A stretch of DNA of 64,000 nt from Chitinophagaceae bacterium BSSC1. GTDB lineage: Bacteria; Bacteroidota; Bacteroidia; Chitinophagales; Chitinophagaceae. How positions within the stretch are numbered: the stretch's first letter is position 1; the number at the start of each line of letters is the position of its first letter. The stretch spans positions 62,001 through 126,000 of the forward strand of contig NKJC01000005.1 of assembly GCA_002256435.1 (NCBI GenBank), written 5' to 3'. Below the pieces are notes generated by a model. It was given only the letters and a program-made list of their open reading frames with translations. It was not told the DNA's origin and ran no database searches. Below, piece by piece: positions 1-8,282 of this stretch. A program made the translations under genes and the position numbers.

Positions 1-440
1 TTCTGGATCTCGGTACCTTCTGAAGCTTCTTCTCCAATCTCAGCAATTTCACGGTGTAGATTACCACGTTTTACCATGAGCATACGCACCGCTTCCATTT
101 CAGCCATTTGAGTGGCCGCTTCTTTAAAGCGTTTGTATTCCAAGATCTTGTCTATCAATTCCTGTCTTGGGTCAATTTCATTACCTGAAGAATCAATTTC
201 TTTTCTGGGCAACAAGAGTCTGGCCTTGATACGCATTAAAGTAGAGACAAATAGAATGAACTCACTACTCAATTCAATATTGAGCTTCTCACCTTGGTGA
301 ATAAAGTCCAAGAAATCATTGATGATCTTGGTAATAGGAATATTATAAATATCCAACTCGTCCCTTTCAATAAAGAAAAGTAAGAGGTCAAAAGGACCTT
401 CAAACTGGTCGAGTTTGATTTGATAATTCGCGGTTGCCAA
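1..440 (-). CDS. scpA: Segregation and condensation protein A, 3' part off the window
   Basis: ScpA is the kleisin subunit of the Smc-ScpA-ScpB complex that compacts and segregates the chromosome. The minus-strand frame reads MATANYQIKLDQFEGPFDLL and continues with LLFFIERDELDIYNIPI and later LMRIKARLLLP. This is the characteristic N-terminal SMC-head-binding part of the family, including the LDxFxGPLDLLL-type signature. The frame is open to position 1, so about 146 codons are visible and the C-terminal winged helix is missing. The only plausible start is TTG at 440-438. An in-frame TGA lies just upstream, and between them only ATT could otherwise initiate. It follows mscL on the same strand after 83 bp and may be cotranscribed. 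The family call is firm; the TTG start is inferred from the conserved N-terminus. Confidence 0.9.
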   Translation of the reverse strand, partial: MATANYQIKLDQFEGPFDLLLFFIERDELDIYNIPITKIINDFLDFIHQGEKLNIELSSEFILFVSTLMRIKARLLLPRKEIDSSGNEIDPRQELIDKILEYKRFKEAATQMAEMEAVRMLMVKRGNLHREIAEIGEEASEGTEIQ

Positions 441-523
441 TGGAAAATGTTTAATTGCAAAGAAACTTCAAACAGCAGCAAAACAGCCGCTGTTTGAAGA
501 ATAGTTATCCACCAAATAGGGTC

Positions 524-958
524 TTATTTTTTCAAAGCGTCCCTAATCTCAATCAATAATTGATCTGTGCTGGAAGGTGCAGGAGGAGCCGCTGGTGCTT
601 CTTCTTCCTTCTTTTTCAGTTTGTTAATGGCTTTGATGACCAAGAAAACGGCAAAAGCCACAATGATAAAATCTATCAGGTTGGTTAAGAAGCTGCCATA
701 TTTTACAGATACTTCTGCAATGGCTTTTTCAACCACTTTACCGGCCGCGTCTTTTACTTCAGGTGTGGCGTCTTTGAGTATCAACTTCTTATCATTAAAG
801 TCAACACCGCCAGTCAACATCCCTACTACGGGCATGACCATGCCGTCTACAAAACTGCTGACAATTTTGCCAAAGCTGGCACCCATTACAAAGGCTACTG
901 CTGTATCTACCAAGTTTCCCCTAACGGCAAACTCTTTGAATTCCTTGATCATACCCAT
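524..958 (-). CDS. mscL: Large-conductance mechanosensitive channel MscL
   Basis: MscL is an inner-membrane homopentameric channel that opens under membrane tension and releases solutes during osmotic downshock. The product reads MGMIKEFKEFAVRGNLVDTA. It keeps the amphipathic N-terminal helix, TM1 (VAFVMGASFGKIVSSFVDGMVMP), a periplasmic loop of about 35 residues, TM2 (LIDFIIVAFAVFLVIKAIN) and a charged C-terminal bundle after KKKEEEAPAAP. At 144 residues it matches the family. The frame stays open upstream to 1084, but the family N-terminus begins at MGMIKEF (start 958) or MIKEF (952), so the longer version is rejected. It is divergent from the EamA gene, with about 130 bp between them. Confidence 0.95.
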   Translation of the reverse strand: MGMIKEFKEFAVRGNLVDTAVAFVMGASFGKIVSSFVDGMVMPVVGMLTGGVDFNDKKLILKDATPEVKDAAGKVVEKAIAEVSVKYGSFLTNLIDFIIVAFAVFLVIKAINKLKKKEEEAPAAPPAPSSTDQLLIEIRDALKK

Positions 959-1086
959 AAGAATCTTTTTTTTTGGTTGGGCTGAAAGTAAAAAAAATAT
1001 CCACAAGAACCATATTCCGCCCTTTTTTCGGGGCTTTTTTTCTCCCCAACTTGGGTTTAAAGCTAAAAACCCCAACTTTGCCACCC

Positions 1087-2004
1087 ATGCAAACCAAGGA
1101 CAAACTGATTAACTGGGGCATTTTTGCGGCACTTTCCCTGATCTGGGGCAGCAGCTTTATGCTCATGAAATACGGGATGCATACCTTGAGTCCCTACCAA
1201 GTAGCAACCATCCGCATCCTGAGTGCTGGTTTGGTCATGACGCCTTTTGCCCTGGAAGCATTTAGAAAAATCCCCAAAGAGAAATTCTTATTGGTGATTC
1301 TTTCAGGTTTGATTGGCAGCTTTTTTCCGGCTTATTTGTTTTGCATTGCTGAATTAGAAATTGATTCTTCTCTGGCAGGAATCCTCAATGCCTTAACGCC
1401 CTTATTCACCATTATTGTTGGCGTATCATTTTTTCAATTACAAGCCAGCCGTCAAAAAATCATTGGGGTCTTAGTGGGTTTTGTTGGGCTCTGTTTGCTT
1501 TTTGCCGCTCAAAAAAAAGTAAGCTTTGAAAATATTAGTTATGCTTCTCTAGTCCTTTTGGCCACCCTACTCTATGGAATCAATATCAATATGGTGGGTC
1601 GTCATTTAAAAGAAGCTGGTTCCTTGAATATTGCCAGTATGGCATTTGTATTCCTGATTATTCCCTGCTTGGTTATCCTATATTTTACTGGCTACTTCAA
1701 CTTAGACCTTAGTTCAAAAGACGTATTGCTTTCCACTGGTGCATCCATGTTATTAGGACTCATGGGTACGGCTGTTGCTACTGTGATTTATTATATGCTG
1801 GCCAAAAGAGCGGGTAGCTTATTTGCTTCAACTGTTACTTATGGGATTCCCTTTGTTGCGGTGTTCTGGGGATTATTAGGTGGAGAAGAAATCAACCTGA
1901 TACAATGCGCTTGTATGTGCATTATTTTATTGGGGGTTTGGTTGTCTAATAAAAATAAAGGAAATGTAAATTTCAAAAAATCAAACCGATTCTGCAAAAA
2001 CTAA
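1087..2004 (+). CDS. EamA/DMT-superfamily transporter
   Basis: This is an inner-membrane metabolite exporter of the drug/metabolite transporter superfamily; its substrate cannot be told from sequence. The 305-residue product has about ten hydrophobic segments in two EamA repeats. The first begins WGIFAALSLIWGSSFMLMKYG and the second near YASLVLLATLLYGIN. The start at 1087 (MQTKDKLINWG) is chosen because the first TM helix follows directly; a longer in-frame start at 973 would add a non-conserved basic stretch. The stop codon overlaps the stop of the convergent TlpA-like gene (shared bases 2001-2004). Confidence 0.85.
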   Translation: MQTKDKLINWGIFAALSLIWGSSFMLMKYGMHTLSPYQVATIRILSAGLVMTPFALEAFRKIPKEKFLLVILSGLIGSFFPAYLFCIAELEIDSSLAGILNALTPLFTIIVGVSFFQLQASRQKIIGVLVGFVGLCLLFAAQKKVSFENISYASLVLLATLLYGININMVGRHLKEAGSLNIASMAFVFLIIPCLVILYFTGYFNLDLSSKDVLLSTGASMLLGLMGTAVATVIYYMLAKRAGSLFASTVTYGIPFVAVFWGLLGGEEINLIQCACMCIILLGVWLSNKNKGNVNFKKSNRFCKN

Positions 2005-3437
2005 TCTTTCATCAAATTATTAATATAAGTTTCCAAAACCACACCACTACTTGGTCTAGGCAGGTTTACTGTAAATGATTTTTTCTTTTTATTATAAAAT
2101 AAATATTGAGGAATTGATAAAATATCATTTTTCCCTCCAAGCAATTTCAAGATTTCAAGTTGATTATTTTCAGATAATTGAAAATGATAACCTGCAATAA
2201 ATTGTTTATTAATGTAACTTTTCCACTTTTCAGTATCTGATTTCTTATCAACAGACCAAAATACTTCTTGAATATTGTTCTTAATTAAATATTTTGATAT
2301 GTTCACGTAGTAATTAAATTCTTGTATACATGGAATACACCAAGTTGCCCACGTATCAATAAAGAAATAATCCCCTTTTATAGTTGATAATGATTTTTCC
2401 AAAGACGCATATTCTTTTAAATCTATACTAACCTTTTTATTAAGTGCTTTTCGTTCGTATATTAAAGAATCTTGCAATAAATTAATTTTTTTTAAATACT
2501 CAGAATTAGGATAATATTTTGCAAATAACACAAGATTAATACTGTCTTGTATGGTATTTGAATTAGGGAATAAAAGTTTGTTTTCTAAAATTTCAGAACC
2601 CCAAGAATTTTCTCGAATTAAGGGATCTAAATAGTAATAATATGCTTGATCAGATTTCTTTAAAACCTCATCTTCTATGGCATCATCATCTTTTATAATG
2701 GAAGATAAGTATTCATAATGCCCCCGAATTCCGAATGGTGTTCGTAAAAGCTTAGTTTCTGAAAACCTTCCATGATAATTTATCAAATTCTGAATATTCA
2801 AATATTTATCTTTAGAACCCAAAGTTGTATCTCTTTTCAAAATTGACATTTTTCTTAATGCTGCATTATAAAGTATAGATTTAGTATCCAACGTATAAAG
2901 TTCAAGTACTTCATTATTATAATTATAAATTGTTTTCAAAGAATCCCAAATCCCAGTTAAACTATCTATATATATCTTAGATTTTTTATAATAGCTACTA
3001 TAGCTTTTTTCAGTTTTTGATAGATTTGAAAATTGTTGATAGTTTTTAGCAGGAGGAAAAAATTTGCTAAAATATATTTTATGTGCTAATTCATTTGAAC
3101 CTCTTATATCCAATTTATATGTAGATTTTTCAGCTTTAATCTTTGACAAAAATAATGACAAACTATCACCAGGTGAAAATCCAAAAGCCATATTCATTTC
3201 ACCATTTATTTTAATAAAGAGGAATGTTGACTTATTAATATTTATAGAAAAATCGAAATTCCTCCCTCCCTTAATTAAGGCAATTTTGTCAAATACAACT
3301 TCATTTTTAAAATTTTCATTCGGTGGCTGAATTGAAACCGTATTCGTATCCAGCCCCTGAATTTCAATATGAATTTTAACAGGAATAGTATCTTGTTGTA
3401 AAAATGTAAAAGCGTATAATAAGAGCTCTGGTATCAT
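2001..3437 (-). CDS. TlpA-like thioredoxin-fold protein with long N-terminal region
   Basis: This is probably an envelope thiol-disulfide protein of the TlpA/ResA type. The C-terminal ~130 residues hold the thioredoxin fold with the active site WCIPC at about residues 366-370 (FIDTWATWCIPC) and a cis-proline context SIPQY near 442. The first ~330 residues show no domain I can name; the family often carries a DUF4369-type beta domain there, but similarity is weak. The N-terminus (MIPELLLYAFTFLQQDT) is a short hydrophobic stretch, so it is either a poor signal peptide or an anchor. The gene is AT-rich compared with flanking housekeeping genes and tail-to-tail with the EamA gene. A second TlpA-like gene lies 106 bp upstream on the same strand, suggesting a pair. 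Partner proteins are unknown. Confidence 0.7.
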   Translation of the reverse strand: MIPELLLYAFTFLQQDTIPVKIHIEIQGLDTNTVSIQPPNENFKNEVVFDKIALIKGGRNFDFSININKSTFLFIKINGEMNMAFGFSPGDSLSLFLSKIKAEKSTYKLDIRGSNELAHKIYFSKFFPPAKNYQQFSNLSKTEKSYSSYYKKSKIYIDSLTGIWDSLKTIYNYNNEVLELYTLDTKSILYNAALRKMSILKRDTTLGSKDKYLNIQNLINYHGRFSETKLLRTPFGIRGHYEYLSSIIKDDDAIEDEVLKKSDQAYYYYLDPLIRENSWGSEILENKLLFPNSNTIQDSINLVLFAKYYPNSEYLKKINLLQDSLIYERKALNKKVSIDLKEYASLEKSLSTIKGDYFFIDTWATWCIPCIQEFNYYVNISKYLIKNNIQEVFWSVDKKSDTEKWKSYINKQFIAGYHFQLSENNQLEILKLLGGKNDILSIPQYLFYNKKKKSFTVNLPRPSSGVVLETYINNLMKD

Positions 3438-3543
3438 CTTGTTTATTTAACAAATACTTTAAAGAATTAGTGCAATCGAAGTATAACAGATATTGAAATA
3501 AAACTAGATTTACTTGTCTAATGCATTAAGAATACAAAATATA

Positions 3544-4689
3544 TCAATTAACAATTCTCTTTAAAACACTTTCAAGAGACTCATCATTAGAAGATTTCCA
3601 TAATACTTTACCATCTTTTGCAATGAGTATTCCTGACGGAATGGGGTTTTGAATATTGTCGTAATTCTTTTCTATTTCTTTATTTACAAGAACATTATGC
3701 CATTTGTATAACTGTTCTGTTTTTACTGCATTCTTCCAAGCAATGGAATCTTTATCAATTGAAATAGTTAGTATTTCAAGTCCTTTAGGATTATAAAGCT
3801 CAAAAATATTTTTTAAATGTGGTATTTCAGCTCTACAAGGTGCGCACCAACTTGCCCAAAAATCTATATATAAATATTTATCTTTAAAGCTAGATAATGA
3901 AATATTTATGCCATTAATATCTATTGCATTAAAATTATAAGGAACTTTTCCGATTGCATTTTGTTCCTGTTGTATAAATATATTAGCTATATTTTTTCCG
4001 AATCTACTTTTTTGTACACTAGGGGAAAATTTTGAAAAAATTAATTTTGCAGAATCAATGGGCATTAATTTGGCAGGAAAATAAAAGAAACAAGGACTAA
4101 CATAAGAATTGGGATGTTGCTTTGCAAATGAAATATACAGATTTGTAATCTCATCATTTTCCGGTTTCAATTTAGCTATAAATTCATTTTGCAATTCTAA
4201 AGCAATGTCTTTTTCAATTTGCGATTTAGCTTCTTTGTATTTATACTTTGACATCAATATTTCTTGATGAATGTTTTTATACTTTAATTTAATAGAATCA
4301 ACATTCATAGTAAGTGTATCATATTCCCTTTGCGATAAAGACCCCTCCATTTTAGAATGAACAAAATCATTTTCAGTTAAATTTATTTTTTGAATACCTG
4401 GCTCAAGAAAAATGTTAGTAAAATTAACCTGCTCAAAATCTACAATCTTTTTATATCCAGAAATACTCGCATAAACTGGCTCATTTATTTCACCAACAAA
4501 TCTAAAATGTCCATTTATCAAAATTGCAGTGTCAGAAACCCATTTCTCCAAATCGTTTATATATCTAAGAAATATTTTTCCGGTATCTCTATTCTGAATT
4601 ATACCATTAAGTACAAATTCTTTTTTACTATTTTGACATTTAACAATGATGGAGATAAAACAAAAGAGAGTTAAAAAAATAGATTTCAT
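3544..4689 (-). CDS. TlpA family thiol-disulfide oxidoreductase with DUF4369-like N-terminus
   Basis: This is a secreted or periplasmic thioredoxin-like protein. A signal peptide is visible (MKSIFLTLFCFISIIVKCQN). Residues about 22-125 look like the DUF4369 beta domain that precedes thioredoxin folds in Bacteroidota (FVLNGIIQNRDTGKIFLRY). A helical linker follows, then the AhpC/TSA-type thioredoxin domain with WCAPC at about 281-285 (YIDFWASWCAPC) and a PSGILIAKDGKV strand. The 381-residue length is normal for this class. In related proteins the CxxC pair reduces disulfides of exported proteins or cytochromes; the target here is unknown. It lies upstream of the second TlpA-like gene in an AT-rich stretch. 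Confidence 0.85.
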   Translation of the reverse strand: MKSIFLTLFCFISIIVKCQNSKKEFVLNGIIQNRDTGKIFLRYINDLEKWVSDTAILINGHFRFVGEINEPVYASISGYKKIVDFEQVNFTNIFLEPGIQKINLTENDFVHSKMEGSLSQREYDTLTMNVDSIKLKYKNIHQEILMSKYKYKEAKSQIEKDIALELQNEFIAKLKPENDEITNLYISFAKQHPNSYVSPCFFYFPAKLMPIDSAKLIFSKFSPSVQKSRFGKNIANIFIQQEQNAIGKVPYNFNAIDINGINISLSSFKDKYLYIDFWASWCAPCRAEIPHLKNIFELYNPKGLEILTISIDKDSIAWKNAVKTEQLYKWHNVLVNKEIEKNYDNIQNPIPSGILIAKDGKVLWKSSNDESLESVLKRIVN

Positions 4690-5080
4690 AATTCACTATT
4701 TAATATTTCATGCTCTAAAAATTACCACTTTTAAGTAAAGCATTTGGCACATCTTATCGTACAAGTCTTACTTGTATTACCTACTTCTTTACTAGAACTA
4801 GATTACCTTTCTAGGTTGACGAATAAGTACTAATAATGGCTCGTATTAAGAAGCTATTTAAAAAATAACAAATTGAAAATCAAAACAATAAATGGGTCGT
4901 TATCCTATTTCCTGAATTATTAAGAATTAGTTTATCAAATCTTAATAATTAAATATATCAAAAAATAACAAATAATAAAAATATTCTATTTTATGTTTAC
5001 ATTTAGTTACTGTTATCTCCCCCCTTAACACTAGCAATTTTGAATCTTATTATAAAATTGCTTTTAAAATTCTAATTGTC
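4690..5080. other. AT-rich intergenic region with an inverted repeat before the next gene
   Basis: This 391-bp gap separates divergent genes (the TlpA-like gene on minus, the CarboxypepD_reg-like gene on plus). It is very AT-rich, with no convincing ORF or RNA gene. A perfect 9-bp inverted repeat, AGCAATTTT at 5033-5041 and AAAATTGCT at 5054-5062, ends 18 bp before the start at 5081. It could be an operator, a 5'-leader hairpin or a weak terminator; nothing in the sequence decides between these. Both promoters must lie in this gap, but I see no strong TAnnTTTG box. Confidence 0.45.
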
Positions 5081-6307
5081 ATGAAACCTTATTATACAAT
5101 TTTAATCTTTCTAATTTTTGCCACTTCATCAAAAGGACAATCCATTCTAAAGGGTAGTGTGTTAGATAGCGCAACTAAATTGCCTATTGCAGGTGTCAAT
5201 GTATTTTTAAGTACTACATCATTGGGTACTTCAACGGATGAGAAAGGTAATTTCTCTATTAGCCGTGTACCACAGGGTAAATACGAATTAATCTGCACCG
5301 CTTTAAACTATGCAACGCTTGTTACTCAGGTACAAATTAACCAGTCGGAAGAAAAGCAAACCATCTATCTGGCCTCAAATGCCAACGTGCTAAAAGAAGT
5401 GATAGTGGAATCCTATGATAGTGATGGATGGGAAAGATGGGGCGACTATTTTAAAGAAAATTTTATAGGCAAAAATACCTTTCTCAAAAACTGCTATCTC
5501 AAAAACCCATCTGTGGTTAAATTCAAATACAATAGAAGGAACAATACGGTTAGGGCTTTTGCACATGAAAACCTTCAATTTGAAAACAATAATCTTGGAT
5601 ATACTATTGACTATCTATTGATCAATTTTGAATTCAATTTGAATGACAACCAATTCAAGTTCACAGGCTATCCGCTTTTCAAAGAAATGACCTCCACCAA
5701 TGCTGACCAATTGGAAAAATGGAAGACAACTCGTTTGGATACTTATAAAGGTTCTTTGATTTATTTTATCAGAAGTCTTTTTGCTAATCAGTTACAAACT
5801 GATGGTTACGAAATATATCCACTTATCAAAGTAGACGATTTTGAAAAAAAGCGTGTAAAACAGTTGTACAAAAACTATTTGGAGGCAAATAAAAATAAAG
5901 GGCAAACAAATATCCTTCAAAAAGACAGTTTAGACTATTATAGCAAGGTTTCTAAACTTTCCGGGGAAGAGAATAAAGTAATCCTAGATAAACAAGTGAA
6001 TAGGGATGAAATCCTATTTAAAGTAGATGCTTCTATTTCTAAAGACGCTTACTTTTTTGAATTTGACAATAGTTTACACGTTAGCTATATTTTTAAGAAA
6101 GAACCTTACGAGTACACAAAGTATATGAATAAGCGGCCTTATAAAGACAATATTTCATCCGATATCTCATTACCATTTAATAAGGGAGTGACCATCTTTA
6201 AAAACGGCTCCTATTATTTTGGCGAGAATATTTTCTTAGAAGGTTATTGGGCCTGGTCTGAAAAACTATCTACCATGCTGCCATTCAATTATGATCCTAA
6301 AGAGTAA
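5081..6307 (+). CDS. Secreted CarboxypepD_reg-like domain protein
   Basis: The 408-residue protein starts with a signal peptide (MKPYYTILIFLIFATSSKGQ). It is followed by one carboxypeptidase regulatory-like beta-sandwich, residues about 21-105, with the typical pattern LKGSVLDSATKLPIAGVNVF and GTSTDEKGNFSISRVPQGKY. That module is common at the N-terminus of SusC receptors and in free-standing Bacteroidota outer-envelope proteins. The remaining ~300 residues have no domain I can name; a similar arrangement is seen in a family of uncharacterised Bacteroidota proteins. There is no TonB plug or barrel, so it is not a transporter. It is divergent from the TlpA-like pair and convergent with fic (29 bp between stops). 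Function unknown. Confidence 0.7.
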   Translation: MKPYYTILIFLIFATSSKGQSILKGSVLDSATKLPIAGVNVFLSTTSLGTSTDEKGNFSISRVPQGKYELICTALNYATLVTQVQINQSEEKQTIYLASNANVLKEVIVESYDSDGWERWGDYFKENFIGKNTFLKNCYLKNPSVVKFKYNRRNNTVRAFAHENLQFENNNLGYTIDYLLINFEFNLNDNQFKFTGYPLFKEMTSTNADQLEKWKTTRLDTYKGSLIYFIRSLFANQLQTDGYEIYPLIKVDDFEKKRVKQLYKNYLEANKNKGQTNILQKDSLDYYSKVSKLSGEENKVILDKQVNRDEILFKVDASISKDAYFFEFDNSLHVSYIFKKEPYEYTKYMNKRPYKDNISSDISLPFNKGVTIFKNGSYYFGENIFLEGYWAWSEKLSTMLPFNYDPKE

Positions 6308-6336
6308 TTCACCCATCAAATCTTAATAGAGTAAGG

Positions 6337-7449
6337 TCAAAGATTTACTTGATAACTGGTACTTCTTCCACCCGCATTTCCATGTAACATAAATGCTCCA
6401 ATTTCAAGCAAGTTTTGCAGATCACGGGTTGCAGTTGCTTTGGATGTTTTAGCAATTTTGCAATATTTTCCAGCATTCATCCCCCCCTGAAACCCATTAA
6501 TGCCTTCCTGGAACATTCTCTTAATAACAGTTTGCTGCCTTTCATTTAATTGATTTGTGAAGTGGTCAAAGAAGCGAGTAATCTTGAGGGTAAAATCAAT
6601 TTGTAATTCTGCGTCAGACTGGGCAGCTAATGTTAGGTTCACAAAATAACTTACCCAAGCGGTAATTTCATTTGAGCGTTGTGCTATTTCTAGTTCAGTA
6701 TAATAAGCTTTTTTGTTGGCTTCAATGGTACTGGACAAACTGAGCAGAACTGGCCGTTTAATAGTTTGTGATAATGCTTTTTCCGCCAAAGCCCTTCCAA
6801 TCCTGCCGTTTCCATCTTCAAAAGGATGAATGGTTTCAAAATAGAGATGGGCAATAGCTGCTCGTACCGGTGCGATACTTATTTCTTTTTTTCCGCCCGG
6901 AGCAGTGCTATTAAACCAATCAATAAAATCATTCATTTCTTTGGGTACACGTTTAGAAGGGGGTGCTTCAAAATGTACTTTCTCCCTTCCCAAAGCACCA
7001 GATACCACCTGCATGGGTTCTTCATGAGAACGCCAAACACCTACTGCTATTTTTTTATTCGTTCCTAGAAGCATCTGATGCCATTCAAATAGTTTTTCTT
7101 TGCTGAGCGGTAGATTGCTGGTATTTCTAACATCAATCATCAGTTCACCTAATCCTGCGGCAGATTTATCTTTTATAAAAGCTGTGTTAATATGCAAGCC
7201 AAGGTTTTTCCGAATAGAAGACAATACATCTTCTCTATTGGGATACTCGCCTTCAATTTCTGAAGTCTTAATTGCTTCAGCTAACAGCATATTCACAACA
7301 GTGTCCTGTCTTACTTGTTCTGGTAAAGCTTCTAGAATACCTGAAACACGCCCCTGTTTTTCAGAAAATAGCAACAAGGCTTTTTCTACCTTTTCTAGTT
7401 GAAACCTAAAGTCTGGCCAGTCAGATTGTTGCCAATTGTATGTTGCCAT
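6337..7449 (-). CDS. Fic family protein with N-terminal inhibitory motif
   Basis: Fic enzymes transfer a nucleotide monophosphate, usually AMP, to a hydroxyl group of a target protein. The catalytic motif HPFEDGNGRIGR lies at residues 208-219 with the essential His208. The N-terminus resembles DUF4172, and residues 62-67 (TSEIEG) fit the inhibitory helix motif [S/T]xxxE[G/N] of class II Fic proteins, so activity should be self-restrained. The C-terminal ~80 residues (KTSKATATRDLQNLLEIGAF) look like a winged-helix DNA-binding domain. At 370 residues it is typical. It is a single-gene unit. Its promoter holds four copies of one operator motif, suggesting the protein represses its own gene. No separate antitoxin gene is present. 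Confidence 0.9.
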   Translation of the reverse strand: MATYNWQQSDWPDFRFQLEKVEKALLLFSEKQGRVSGILEALPEQVRQDTVVNMLLAEAIKTSEIEGEYPNREDVLSSIRKNLGLHINTAFIKDKSAAGLGELMIDVRNTSNLPLSKEKLFEWHQMLLGTNKKIAVGVWRSHEEPMQVVSGALGREKVHFEAPPSKRVPKEMNDFIDWFNSTAPGGKKEISIAPVRAAIAHLYFETIHPFEDGNGRIGRALAEKALSQTIKRPVLLSLSSTIEANKKAYYTELEIAQRSNEITAWVSYFVNLTLAAQSDAELQIDFTLKITRFFDHFTNQLNERQQTVIKRMFQEGINGFQGGMNAGKYCKIAKTSKATATRDLQNLLEIGAFMLHGNAGGRSTSYQVNL

Positions 7450-7522
7450 GAGCCGATTATTTTATTTATTCGGCTCAAAAATAGTGAAATTTTGAGCCGA
7501 ATAGCGCGTTTATTTGGCTCAA
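7449..7522. promoter_or_regulatory. Four-copy operator in the fic promoter
   Basis: Four copies of TATTCGGCTCAA or close variants sit in alternating orientation: 7449-7459 (minus, overlapping the fic start codon), 7466-7480 (plus), 7490-7503 (minus) and 7509-7522 (plus, with TTTGGCTCAA). The middle pair forms a near-perfect 14-bp-arm inverted repeat. Such spacing suggests cooperative binding of a dimeric winged-helix protein. Because the Fic protein has a C-terminal winged helix, autorepression is the likely role; this is inference. Confidence 0.75.
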
Positions 7523-7570
7523 CTACTTAAAAAAGCACCCCGGCTCCTTGAAAGATGGGAGATGTTACAT

Positions 7571-7600
7571 AAAAAAGGTCCGGACTTTCATCCGAACCTT
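7571..7600 (-). terminator. Rho-independent terminator of frr
   Basis: Arms AAGGTCCGGA (7575-7584) and TCCGAACCTT (7591-7600) pair with one G-U wobble around a 6-nt loop. Read on the minus strand the stem is followed by a run of six T. It lies 24 bp downstream of the frr stop codon. Confidence 0.85.
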
Positions 7601-7623
7601 GATCAATTTTCTTAGAACTATTT

Positions 7624-8187
7624 TTAGATAGTCATCATTTCTTTTTCCTTGGCAGCCAAGTGTTTCTCTACCAGCGCAATGAATTTATCCGTAAGGTCTT
7701 GAATGGTTTTTTCTGCGTCTTTGGCAACGTCTTCACTCAAGCCGTCTTTTTGCAATTTCTTAATTTGCTCAATGCTATCGCGGCGGATATTGCGGATGGC
7801 CACTTTAGATTGCTCTCCCTCTCCACTAGCCCTTTTTACAAATTCTTTTCGGCGCTCTTCTGTTAATGGAGGCATGAACAAACGAATCTGAACCCCATCG
7901 CTCTGCGGTGTAATGCCAATATTGGCTTGCATAATAGAGCGTTCAATGGGTGCCAACATGTTTTTCTCCCAGGGTTGGATGCTGATGGTTCTAGCGTCCA
8001 ACACCGTGATATTCGCTACCTGACTAATTAAAGTAGGGGCGCCATAATAGTCTACATGTATGCCGTCTACCAAACCTGGGGTAGCTTTTCCAGCCCTGAT
8101 CCTGGTCAATTCCTGTTCCAAATGACCAATGGCTTTTGACATGGTTTCTTCTGCGTCTATAGTAATCAATGCTATTGCTTCTGACAT
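7624..8187 (-). CDS. frr: Ribosome recycling factor
   Basis: Frr works with EF-G to split the post-termination ribosome. The 187-residue product matches the family over its full length, with RIRAGKATPGLVDGI, YYGAPTLISQVANI, PWEKNMLAPIERSI and PPLTEERRKEFVKRA. The start MSEAIALITID gives the usual length. The gene stands alone between its own promoter-like box and a strong terminator, divergent from the transketolase gene. Confidence 0.97.
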   Translation of the reverse strand: MSEAIALITIDAEETMSKAIGHLEQELTRIRAGKATPGLVDGIHVDYYGAPTLISQVANITVLDARTISIQPWEKNMLAPIERSIMQANIGITPQSDGVQIRLFMPPLTEERRKEFVKRASGEGEQSKVAIRNIRRDSIEQIKKLQKDGLSEDVAKDAEKTIQDLTDKFIALVEKHLAAKEKEMMTI

Positions 8188-8207
8188 AGTGGTCTTTTTA
8201 AGAGTGG

Positions 8208-8215
8208 CAAAACTA
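8208..8215 (-). promoter_or_regulatory. Probable -7 box for frr
   Basis: The minus strand reads TAGTTTTG, an exact match to the Bacteroidota -7 consensus TAnnTTTG, 20 bp before the frr start codon. No clear -33 TTTG at standard spacing was found. Confidence 0.5.
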
Positions 8216-8255
8216 AATAAATCCTTTCAAAGACGTCTAATTAGCATTTAGCTTT

Positions 8256-8263
8256 TATCTTCG
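8256..8263 (+). promoter_or_regulatory. Probable -7 box for the transketolase gene
   Basis: TATCTTCG resembles TAnnTTTG (one mismatch) and lies 19 bp before the start codon at 8283. It is divergent to the frr promoter in a 95-bp gap. Confidence 0.4.
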
Positions 8264-8282
8264 CAGCCTGAAAACAACTAAT

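Noticed and set aside
973..1086. N-terminal extension of the EamA gene
   Set aside because: The added 38 residues are basic and not part of the family; the first membrane helix follows the ATG at 1087.
567..1112. Plus-strand ORF of 181 residues over mscL
   Set aside because: Antisense shadow of mscL; no recognisable features.
6337..7449. Fic as part of a toxin-antitoxin pair
   Set aside because: No small partner gene is adjacent, and the inhibitory motif is inside the same protein, as in class II Fic enzymes.
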